In this document: positions 1 to 5,639 of the stretch, one piece after another
Numbering within the stretch: the stretch's first letter is position 1
Layout: each line of letters opens with the position of its first letter
Assembly (NCBI GenBank): GCA_041571855.1
Contig: JBFFTH010000060.1
Coordinates: 1-11,087, forward strand
Length of the DNA stretch: 11,087 nucleotides
Reading direction: 5' to 3'
Origin: JACKOF01 sp041571855
Lineage (GTDB): Bacteria; Pseudomonadota; Gammaproteobacteria; Pseudomonadales; Porticoccaceae
Made by a program: the position numbers and the translations under genes
The notes under the pieces: generated by a model
The model's database searches: none
What the model saw: only the letters and a program-made list of their open reading frames with translations
What the model was told of the DNA's origin: nothing

Positions 1-1943
1 ACGAGTTGAAAAACAGCCCGCAGGACAAGGAGGCACTGCTGGAGCTGTTCAAGGCACAGGAATTTAAAGGCTGGACTGAAGAACTGCAACAAGGCGAGGC
101 GGGAGAGGCTGCAAAGGACGCGGATAAAAAGCAGTCAGCTGATTACCAGGTTGTTCTGACCGGGGAAGATCTTGACCGCTGGCTGGAGCGGCTTGAAAGT
201 GCCGATTTGATTGCCATTGATACTGAAACCACCAGCCTGGACGTGATGCAGGCGCAACTGGTCGGTGTCTCTTTTGCGGTCTCTGCACATGAGGCGGCCT
301 ACGTCCCGGTGGCGCACGATGACCTGGGGGCACCGGCGCAACTCGAGCGGGACTATGTACTGCAAAAACTTAAGCCGCTGCTGGAAAACCCGGACAAAAA
401 GAAAGTTGGCCAGAACCTGAAATACGATATCAGCGTGTTGGCAGGGTACGGGATCGGGGTGCGGGGCGTGGCTTACGATACCATGCTGGAATCCTATGTG
501 CTCAATGCCGTTGCCGGTCGTCACGATATGGATAGCCTGGCTCTGAGGCAGCTGGATGAGACGGTTATCAGCTTCCAGGAAATTGCCGGCAAGGGGGCAG
601 GGCAGCTGACTTTTAACCAGATTCCCCTGGAAACGGCGGGAGAATATGCGGCCGAGGATGCGGATATTACCCTGCGACTGCATCAGAAAATGTGGCCTGA
701 AATTGAACGTTGCAAGGGGCTGCGCCGGGTTTTTGAGCAAATAGAAATACCCCTGGTGCCGGTGCTGTCGAGAATTGAACGCAACGGGGCCCTGGTGGAC
801 CTGGAGTTGCTGGCCGGGCAGAGCCGGGAGCTGGGGCAGCGAATTGTGGAACTGGAGCAGCAGGCCTGCGAGCTGGCAGGAGAGGACTTCAATCTCGCAT
901 CGCCCAAACAGCTGGGCCAGATATTGTTTGAAAAACTCAAAATCCCGGTAGTAAAAAAAACCGCAAAGGGGGCGCCTTCAACCAGAGAGGAGGTGCTGCA
1001 GGAGCTGGCGCTCGACTATCCGCTGCCAAAGGTTATTCTCGAACACCGGGGGCTGGCAAAACTGAAGTCAACCTACACAGACAAACTGCCGTCCATGGTC
1101 GACCCGACCTCGGGAAGGATTCATACCTCCTACCACCAGGCCGTTACTGCAACGGGCCGACTGTCATCCTCAGATCCGAACCTGCAGAATATTCCGGTGC
1201 GCACATCAGAGGGGCGACGCATAAGGCAGGCCTTTGTCGCTCCAGAGGGGAGTGTCATTCTTGCGGCTGACTACTCGCAGATCGAGCTGCGGATCATGGC
1301 GCACCTTTCCCAGGACAAGGGTTTGCTGGATGCCTTTGCCCGCGGCCTGGATGTCCATCGTGCGACGGCGGCAGAAGTGTTCGGCGAAACACTGGAAAAG
1401 GTTACTGATGAACAGCGTCGCAGCGCAAAGGCGATCAATTTTGGGCTTATATACGGGATGTCAGCTTTCGGGCTTGCCCGGCAGCTTCGCATCGGGCGCA
1501 ACCAGGCACAGGAGTATATTGATCTCTACTTTGCCCGCTATCCCGGCGTGAAAAGCTATATGGACAATATTCGCCACAGTGCAGCTGAAAACGGTTATGT
1601 GGAGACCCTGTTTGGTCGAAGGCTATACCTGCCTGAAATCAAGGCGCGAAATACGATGCGAAGACAGGCCGCGGAACGCACAGCCATCAATGCGCCGATG
1701 CAGGGTACTGCGGCAGATATTATCAAGCTTGCGATGATCAGTGTTGACCAGTGGCTAATGAGTGAAGGGCTGGGTGCAAAGGTCATTATGCAGGTGCATG
1801 ATGAGTTGGTGCTCGAAGTCCCGGATTCGGAGATTTCCGCGGTGCGCGAGGGCCTGGCATCGCATATGTCGGAGGCCGCTCAGCTGGATGTTCCCCTGGT
1901 GGTGGATGTCGGGGTGGGGGATAATTGGGATCAGGCACACTAG
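1..1943 (+). CDS. polA: DNA polymerase I, C-terminal part (5' end outside window)
   Basis: This is the Klenow-like part of DNA polymerase I, which fills gaps and replaces RNA primers in replication and repair. About 645 residues are visible; full-length PolA is about 900-930, so the N-terminal 5'-nuclease domain is cut off by the window edge. The frame is open through position 3, and the TTG at 6 is an internal codon, not a start. Numbering from that codon, the 3'-5' exonuclease has Exo I DTE (D72, E74), Exo II NLKYD (D141) and Exo III YAAED (Y214, D218), so proofreading looks intact. The polymerase has motif A DYSQIELR (D422), the O helix with R471, K475, F479 and Y483, and motif C VHDE (D599). 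F479 matches the E. coli residue (F762) linked to ddNTP discrimination. The gene ends with TAG. No strong terminator follows directly; the sRNA terminator downstream may serve both. Confidence 0.97.
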   Translation, partial: ELKNSPQDKEALLELFKAQEFKGWTEELQQGEAGEAAKDADKKQSADYQVVLTGEDLDRWLERLESADLIAIDTETTSLDVMQAQLVGVSFAVSAHEAAYVPVAHDDLGAPAQLERDYVLQKLKPLLENPDKKKVGQNLKYDISVLAGYGIGVRGVAYDTMLESYVLNAVAGRHDMDSLALRQLDETVISFQEIAGKGAGQLTFNQIPLETAGEYAAEDADITLRLHQKMWPEIERCKGLRRVFEQIEIPLVPVLSRIERNGALVDLELLAGQSRELGQRIVELEQQACELAGEDFNLASPKQLGQILFEKLKIPVVKKTAKGAPSTREEVLQELALDYPLPKVILEHRGLAKLKSTYTDKLPSMVDPTSGRIHTSYHQAVTATGRLSSSDPNLQNIPVRTSEGRRIRQAFVAPEGSVILAADYSQIELRIMAHLSQDKGLLDAFARGLDVHRATAAEVFGETLEKVTDEQRRSAKAINFGLIYGMSAFGLARQLRIGRNQAQEYIDLYFARYPGVKSYMDNIRHSAAENGYVETLFGRRLYLPEIKARNTMRRQAAERTAINAPMQGTAADIIKLAMISVDQWLMSEGLGAKVIMQVHDELVLEVPDSEISAVREGLASHMSEAAQLDVPLVVDVGVGDNWDQAH

Positions 1944-1992
1944 AGCAGCTAACTGTCTGATTTTAATGGGGTAAATTTCCCAAAATTTTATT

Positions 1993-2019
1993 GAACTTCT
2001 TGCATCAGAGGGGGACTAA
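1993..2019 (+). promoter_or_regulatory. Candidate ECF sigma (RpoE/AlgU-like) promoter for the sRNA
   Basis: GAACTT at 1993-1998 is an exact match to the -35 element of sigma-E/AlgU promoters. After a 16-nt spacer comes ACTAA (2015-2019), which matches TCTGA at three of five positions. Transcription would start near 2026. An overlapping sigma-70 reading (TTGAAC at 1991-1996, ACTAAT at 2015-2020, 18-nt spacer) is also possible. The ECF reading is favoured because ErsA, the sRNA at the same locus in Pseudomonas aeruginosa, is known to depend on AlgU (sigma-22). Confidence 0.45.
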
Positions 2020-2025
2020 TTAATC

Positions 2026-2114
2026 GCAAGTAGTGATTATTTCTTTCTCCCCTCGCTTGCGACAGCAAGCAGCAGCAAAGCTAGCCCTGACACCCTTAGT
2101 CAGGGCTTTTTTTT
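2026..2114 (+). ncRNA. Probable small regulatory RNA in the polA-engB gap (Spot 42/ErsA position)
   Basis: The polA-engB gap hosts Spot 42 (spf) in enterobacteria and vibrios and ErsA in Pseudomonas; both are Hfq-associated riboregulators. Here the sequence shows a promoter-like element upstream. It is followed by a pyrimidine-rich stretch at about 2037-2054 (UUAUUUCUUUCUCCCCUC) suited to pairing with Shine-Dalgarno regions. Next is a perfect 6-bp stem-loop (GCTTGC 2055-2060, loop GACA, GCAAGC 2065-2070), an A-rich single-stranded linker, and a strong intrinsic terminator ending in eight T. The predicted transcript is about 90 nt. I cannot confirm primary-sequence homology to ErsA or Spot 42, so no symbol is given. 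The 5' end is inferred from the promoter motif. Confidence 0.6.
2083..2114 (+). terminator. Rho-independent terminator of the sRNA
   Basis: Perfect 9-bp inverted repeat AGCCCTGAC (2083-2091) and GTCAGGGCT (2099-2107) with a 7-nt loop, followed by an unbroken run of T at 2107-2114. A U-tail of this length is typical of Hfq-binding sRNA terminators. It probably also stops polA read-through toward the oppositely oriented engB. Confidence 0.93.
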
Positions 2115-2183
2115 GCACTTCTGAATTGAACGCGATGGTCGGTTCAGACGCCGGTCTCATGCCGCTCAGCGACAGTTTCAGGC

Positions 2184-2804
2184 TCAGGCGGGGTTAAGCC
2201 ACTGGTTGAGAACGGTCTCTAATTCCTGTAACCCCTGTTTTTTCAGCGCCGAAAAGGTCTGCAGCGTAATGTGCAGGTCCAGGCCCGACTGACTCAACTC
2301 ACGCTTGACCCTTAACAGGGTGTTCTTGGCGGCCCCCGGCTTCAGCTTGTCGGCCTTGGTCAGCAGAATGTGAATTGGCATGCCCGCTGCGGTGCACCAG
2401 TCAATCATTTGCCGGTCGTAATCCTGCAGGGGGTGGCGTATGTCCATCAGCAGCACAAGTCCGCTGAGGGATTGACGGTTTTGCAGATAGCCCGCGAGGT
2501 TCCTGTCCCACTCCTTCTTCATTGCCTTGGGCACCTTGGCAAAGCCATAGCCCGGGAGGTCAACCAGGCGGGTATTTTCCGTCAGCGTGAAAAAGTTAAT
2601 AAGCTGGGTGCGACCGGGCGTTTTGCTGGTACGAGCGGTTTTTCGATTGTTGGTCAGCGCATTGATGGCGCTCGATTTTCCGGCGTTGGAACGGCCTGCA
2701 AAGGCGACTTCGCAACCGGTGTCCTGCGGGCATTCATGGATCGAGGGAGCGCTGCAGAGAAAGGTTGCCCTGACAAAAGGGATTGCATTGATATTTGTGT
2801 TCAT
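2184..2804 (-). CDS. engB: Ribosome-biogenesis GTPase EngB (YihA/YsxC)
   Basis: EngB is a small P-loop GTPase needed for assembly of the large ribosomal subunit. The 206-residue length is normal for the family. All G motifs are visible: G1 GRSNAGKS (37-44), G2 TPGRTQ (62-67, Thr62/Thr66), G3 DLPGYG (82-87), G4 TKAD (149-152) and G5 SAL (185-187). The gene is on the strand opposite polA and the sRNA, ending 70 bp past the sRNA terminator, and it diverges from cytochrome c4. This orientation matches Pseudomonas and E. coli. The ATG at 2804 has no strong Shine-Dalgarno; a run of eight C lies 25-32 nt upstream in its leader. Start confidence is moderate, identity is firm. Confidence 0.96.
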   Translation of the reverse strand: MNTNINAIPFVRATFLCSAPSIHECPQDTGCEVAFAGRSNAGKSSAINALTNNRKTARTSKTPGRTQLINFFTLTENTRLVDLPGYGFAKVPKAMKKEWDRNLAGYLQNRQSLSGLVLLMDIRHPLQDYDRQMIDWCTAAGMPIHILLTKADKLKPGAAKNTLLRVKRELSQSGLDLHITLQTFSALKKQGLQELETVLNQWLNPA

Positions 2805-2820
2805 CGGTTATTTTGCCGGT

Positions 2821-2849
2821 TTAAGCATGGGGGGGGAATGATATATAAT
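2821..2849 (+). promoter_or_regulatory. Probable sigma-70 promoter of cytochrome c4 with a G8 tract in its spacer
   Basis: TATAAT at 2844-2849 is a perfect -10 box. The best -35 at the right distance is TTAAGC (2821-2826, 3 of 6 matches) with a 17-nt spacer. The spacer includes eight consecutive G (2829-2836). The predicted start is near 2856, giving a leader of roughly 108 nt before the cytochrome ATG. The same 159-bp spacer must also hold the engB promoter on the other strand, which I could not place convincingly. Confidence 0.5.
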
Positions 2850-2862
2850 CCGCCGTCCTTGA

Positions 2863-2916
2863 GCAGGCCATGATATAGCAGTCACTCTCTTACCGAAACC
2901 GGGATACATGGCCTGC
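2863..2916. repeat. 10-bp inverted repeat in the cytochrome c4 leader
   Basis: GCAGGCCATG (2863-2872) and CATGGCCTGC (2907-2916) are exact reverse complements, separated by 34 nt. They lie between the predicted transcription start (about 2856) and the cytochrome start, so they could fold in the mRNA leader or act as a protein-binding site. Function is unknown. Confidence 0.7.
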
Positions 2917-2919
2917 AGC

Positions 2920-2937
2920 AAAAAGCCGTGGCTTTTT
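2920..2937 (+). promoter_or_regulatory. Terminator-like hairpin (possible attenuator) in the cytochrome c4 leader
   Basis: AAAAAGCC (2920-2927) and GGCTTTTT (2930-2937) form a perfect inverted repeat. Sterically the likely fold is a 7-bp stem with loop CGTG. The 3' arm ends in five T, resembling a weak intrinsic terminator, 26 nt before the cytochrome ATG. It directly follows the larger inverted repeat at 2863-2916, so alternative leader folds are conceivable. It has only three G-C pairs, so termination strength is doubtful. Confidence 0.4.
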
Positions 2938-2963
2938 ATGAGACAAATAGGAATGTGGATGAT

Positions 2964-3599
2964 ATGAAAAACTGTATTCGGGCTCTGGCCGTAATCATTG
3001 GTATGGCGCTGGTTTCTACGACGGTATTCGCAGGAGATGCGGCTGCCGGCCAGCCAAAAACTGCTCTCTGTGCCGGTTGCCATGGCGCTGACGGTAACAG
3101 TGCAGCACCCGGTTTCCCAAAACTTGCCGGTCAGGGTGAGAAGTACCTAATTAAGCAGATGGAAGACATCAAGTCCGGTGCCCGTGTGGTGCCGGAAATG
3201 ACCGGTATGCTGACAGCATCCAGTGCCCAGGATCTGGCAGATATTGCGGCCTACTATGCCAGCAAACAAATTCAACTGGCGGGTGCCAAGGATACTGACC
3301 TTGAAAAAGGTGAAGCGGTTTATCGCGGCGGCAACCTGGCCACCGGCGTACCGGCCTGCACGGGCTGTCACTCGCCTTCCGGGCAAGGCAATGCACCCGC
3401 GGGCTACCCGGCCCTGGGTGGTCAGCATGCCCAGTACACCGCAAAACAGTTGCGTGCCTTCCGCACCGCGGCCCATGACCCTGAAAACCCGGCTGGCCGC
3501 TCAAATGATGGTGAAGCTGCCATTATGCGCGGCGTAGCAGGCAATATGAACGATGTGGAAATAGACGCAGTGGCGAATTTTATCGCCGGGCTGCACTGA
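2964..3599 (+). CDS. Cytochrome c4 (periplasmic dihaem cytochrome c)
   Basis: Cytochrome c4 is a two-domain dihaem protein that carries electrons from the bc1 complex toward terminal oxidases. Starting at ATG 2964 gives 211 residues, usual for the family. A Sec signal peptide covers residues 1-23 (KNCIR, hydrophobic core, likely cleavage VFA|GD). Haem-binding CxxCH motifs are CAGCH (36-40) and CTGCH (132-136). Aligning the two halves with each other gives M79 and M188 as the sixth ligands. The duplicated halves share the GYPALGGQH/GFPKLAGQG pattern after each haem. An upstream in-frame GTG at 2928 would place twelve polar residues before the signal peptide, so it is rejected; AGGA at 2949-2952 is a spaced but usable ribosome site. 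The gene sits between engB and dsbA as in Pseudomonas. Confidence 0.95.
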   Translation: MKNCIRALAVIIGMALVSTTVFAGDAAAGQPKTALCAGCHGADGNSAAPGFPKLAGQGEKYLIKQMEDIKSGARVVPEMTGMLTASSAQDLADIAAYYASKQIQLAGAKDTDLEKGEAVYRGGNLATGVPACTGCHSPSGQGNAPAGYPALGGQHAQYTAKQLRAFRTAAHDPENPAGRSNDGEAAIMRGVAGNMNDVEIDAVANFIAGLH

Positions 3600-3615
3600 T
3601 TGGGGGATATCCCGC

Positions 3616-3639
3616 AAGGCGGCGCAAGCCGCCTTTTTT
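3616..3639 (+). terminator. Rho-independent terminator of cytochrome c4
   Basis: AAGGCGGC (3616-3623), GNRA tetraloop GCAA, GCCGCCTT (3628-3635), with T through 3639. Perfect 8-bp stem, 17 nt after the stop codon. It makes cytochrome c4 a monocistronic unit separate from dsbA. Confidence 0.95.
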
Positions 3640-3670
3640 ATCCCGTGACTATAACTGGTCCTGATGGCTT

Positions 3671-3696
3671 GAACCTTTCGCGGCGACAGGGTCCAA
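3671..3696 (+). promoter_or_regulatory. Candidate ECF sigma (RpoE/AlgU-like) promoter of dsbA
   Basis: GAACCT (3671-3676), a 15-nt spacer and TCCAA (3692-3696) resemble the sigma-E/AlgU consensus (GAACTT, 15-17 nt, TCTGA or TCnAA). The predicted start is near 3703, about 37 nt before the dsbA ATG. Envelope-stress control fits DsbA: DsbA was reported to be induced under AlgT/U (sigma-22) in mucoid P. aeruginosa. The motif is imperfect and short, so this is tentative. Confidence 0.35.
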
Positions 3697-3739
3697 CCAG
3701 TTGCGGAAATTTTATCGATAGATTCAAGGAGTGTGTTTT

Positions 3740-4381
3740 ATGCGTATTCTGCTTTCTGCTCTGATTTATGGACTGTTCTTGCTTCCCCTCACCGCCTGCC
3801 AGGCTGAGACAGAAGCGGTTTATGAGGCGGGGACGCACTATGAAGTTCTGCCGCAGCCGGTGCCGACGTCAGACCCGACAAAGATCGAAGTCGCGGAAGT
3901 TTTCTGGTACGGCTGTGGGCATTGTTTCAGTTTTGAGCCACTGGTCAGTGAATGGAAAAACCAGTTACCTGAAGATGTGGTCTTCATCGGCGTCCCGGCT
4001 ATCTGGGCACCGGTGATGGAACTGCACGCCAGGGCCTACTACACTGCAAAAGCATTGAAAGCCCTGGACAAGGTTCACTTACCTGTTTTTGAGGCGATGA
4101 ACCTGCAGAAGAAAAAGCTGGAAACGGAAAAGGAAATCGAAGCCATCTTTGTTGCCAACGGCGTATCAGCCGAGCAGTTCGCCAAGGTCTTTAATTCCTG
4201 GGGCATTGGCCAGCAGGCCAAGTTGAGCCAGGTAAAGCAGCGCGGGTATCGCACCCAGGGAACCCCCGAGTTGGTCGTGAATGGCAAATACCGCATTTCC
4301 TCTCGTATGACTGGTGGCCATGAGGCGATGCTGAAAGTGGCCTCTTACCTGATTGAGCAGGAGCGCAAAGCGGACCAATAA
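3740..4381 (+). CDS. dsbA: Thiol:disulfide interchange protein, DsbA type, with CGHC active site
   Basis: DsbA introduces disulfide bonds into proteins in the envelope. The start is ATG 3740, because AAGGAG at 3726-3731 lies 8 nt upstream; a GTG at 3731 overlaps that site and is rejected. The product has 213 residues, typical for the family. Features: an N-terminal hydrophobic segment (4-19), thioredoxin active site C59-G-H-C62 after FWYG, a helical insertion (about 90-165), and the cis-proline loop T175-P176 before VVNGKYR. Three oddities: CGHC instead of the usual CPHC; Thr rather than Val before the cis-proline; and a good lipobox L17-T-A-C20 followed by Gln, which could make it a lipoprotein. 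The alternative is signal peptidase I cleavage after A22. It could have shifted redox behaviour; orthology rests on its position after cytochrome c4. Confidence 0.9.
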   Translation: MRILLSALIYGLFLLPLTACQAETEAVYEAGTHYEVLPQPVPTSDPTKIEVAEVFWYGCGHCFSFEPLVSEWKNQLPEDVVFIGVPAIWAPVMELHARAYYTAKALKALDKVHLPVFEAMNLQKKKLETEKEIEAIFVANGVSAEQFAKVFNSWGIGQQAKLSQVKQRGYRTQGTPELVVNGKYRISSRMTGGHEAMLKVASYLIEQERKADQ

Positions 4382-4388
4382 GCGCTGG

Positions 4389-4413
4389 AACCGAGGCCGC
4401 AGGGCGGCGGTTT
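4389..4413 (+). terminator. Weak hairpin after dsbA, possible terminator
   Basis: GCCGC (4396-4400), loop AGG, GCGGC (4404-4408) are flanked by AACC (4389-4392) and GGTT (4409-4412), with GAG bulged on the 5' side. Only TTT follows. It is 8 nt after the dsbA stop. The placement is right for a terminator but the short T tract makes it uncertain. I see nothing else assignable in the 142-bp gap to serC. Confidence 0.35.
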
Positions 4414-4523
4414 AGGCTCAGTTGGTTGAAAAACCGCTTTGCTAAGGCGTGGCGTAAGTTTAGAATTGCGCGTTTATTTTTTATCCAGATCGTTCTGATT
4501 GATTTTCTAGATGAGGGCAGCAG

Positions 4524-5636
4524 ATGAAACCGACTATCAAGCCGGCCAATCCCAATTTTTCTTCCGGCCCCTGCAGCAAGCGACCAGGCTACAGCGTCAA
4601 AAATCTTGATCTTGCCACACTCGGTCGTTCCCACCGCTCGGCCATCGGCAAGGCGACATTAAAGCGCGTCTGCGAAGAGACAGCTGAAGTACTGGGCCTG
4701 CCGGAGGGCTACCGCATTGGTGTTGTGCCCGGGTCGGATACCGGGGCCGTGGAAATGGCGCTTTGGTCGCTTTTGGGCCAACGGCCGGTGGATGTGTTTT
4801 CCTGGGAATCCTTTGGCCAGGGCTGGTTGTCGGATATCGTCAAACAGCTGAAGCTGGATGATGTCAATGACTATGGTGCGGCTTACGGCGAACTGCCGGA
4901 CCTGAGCAGCGCCAATCCCGATCACGATATCGTCTTTACCTGGAACGGCACAACGTCCGGGGTAAAAGTGCCCAACGGTGACTGGATCAGCGACAACAGG
5001 AGCGGCCTGACGATCTGCGATGCAACCTCTGCCGTGTTTGCCATGTCCATGCCCTGGGAGAAACTGGATGTGGTCACATTCAGCTGGCAAAAAGTACTGG
5101 GTGGAGAAGGCGCCCATGGTGTGCTGATCCTGAGTCCCCGTGCAGTGGAGCGCCTGGAAACCTATACGCCGCCCTGGCCGTTGCCGAAGGTGTTTCGCCT
5201 CACCAAGGCAGGTAAGTTAATCGAAGGTATCTTCCGCGGTGAAACCATTAATACCCCGTCCATGCTCTGCGTCGCCGATTATCTCGATGCGCTGGACTGG
5301 GTGCAGGAGCAGGGTGGTGTCAGCGGCACCATTGATCGCGCCAATCGCAACCTGGCGGTGATCGAAGAGTTTGTCGCAACCCGTGAGTGGATTGGCTTTT
5401 TGGCGCAAAAAGAGGAGACCCGGTCCAATACCAGTGTCTGTCTGAGCCTCGATCTGGATGCCGACAAGGTGAAGCAGGTGGTCAAGCTGCTGGATGAGGA
5501 GGGCGTCGCCTACGATATCGGCGCCTATCGCGATGCCCCGGCAGGATTGCGTATCTGGTGCGGTGCCACTGTGGAAACCAAAGATGTTGAATTGCTGATG
5601 CCCTGGATCGAGTGGGCCTATAACGAGGTGAAATAA
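4524..5636 (+). CDS. serC: Phosphoserine aminotransferase, alphaproteobacterial/Methanosarcina type
   Basis: SerC converts 3-phosphohydroxypyruvate and glutamate to phosphoserine and 2-oxoglutarate, step two of serine synthesis; it is a PLP enzyme in the cytosol. The 370-residue protein matches, from memory of the family, the alternative SerC group common in Alphaproteobacteria and Methanosarcina (FSSGPC near residue 12, GRSHR at 34-38, SDTGAVEMALWS at 71-82). That group is distinct from the enterobacterial SerC. The PLP lysine is K190 in SWQKVLGGEGAHG, and D166 in CDATSA should hold the pyridine nitrogen. The substrate loop GETINTPSM follows at 239-247. Start ATG 4524 has GAGG (4513-4516) 7 nt upstream; an ATG at 4511 is out of frame. 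serA follows after 3 nt, forming an operon for the first two pathway steps. serB is not in the window. Confidence 0.93.
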   Translation: MKPTIKPANPNFSSGPCSKRPGYSVKNLDLATLGRSHRSAIGKATLKRVCEETAEVLGLPEGYRIGVVPGSDTGAVEMALWSLLGQRPVDVFSWESFGQGWLSDIVKQLKLDDVNDYGAAYGELPDLSSANPDHDIVFTWNGTTSGVKVPNGDWISDNRSGLTICDATSAVFAMSMPWEKLDVVTFSWQKVLGGEGAHGVLILSPRAVERLETYTPPWPLPKVFRLTKAGKLIEGIFRGETINTPSMLCVADYLDALDWVQEQGGVSGTIDRANRNLAVIEEFVATREWIGFLAQKEETRSNTSVCLSLDLDADKVKQVVKLLDEEGVAYDIGAYRDAPAGLRIWCGATVETKDVELLMPWIEWAYNEVK

Positions 5637-5639
5637 CAG

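Noticed and set aside
135..740. A 201-codon open frame on the minus strand inside polA
   Set aside because: It lies wholly antisense to a polA region with clear exonuclease motifs, and its translation has no family resemblance; it is a by-product of the coding strand's composition.
1967..1982. TGGG...CCCA repeat after polA as a polA terminator
   Set aside because: Only four pairs around an 8-nt AT-rich loop, with no T run in the right place; too weak to call.
2370..2873. A 167-codon plus-strand frame opposite engB
   Set aside because: It is antisense to a well-supported GTPase with all G motifs, and its translation shows no domain.
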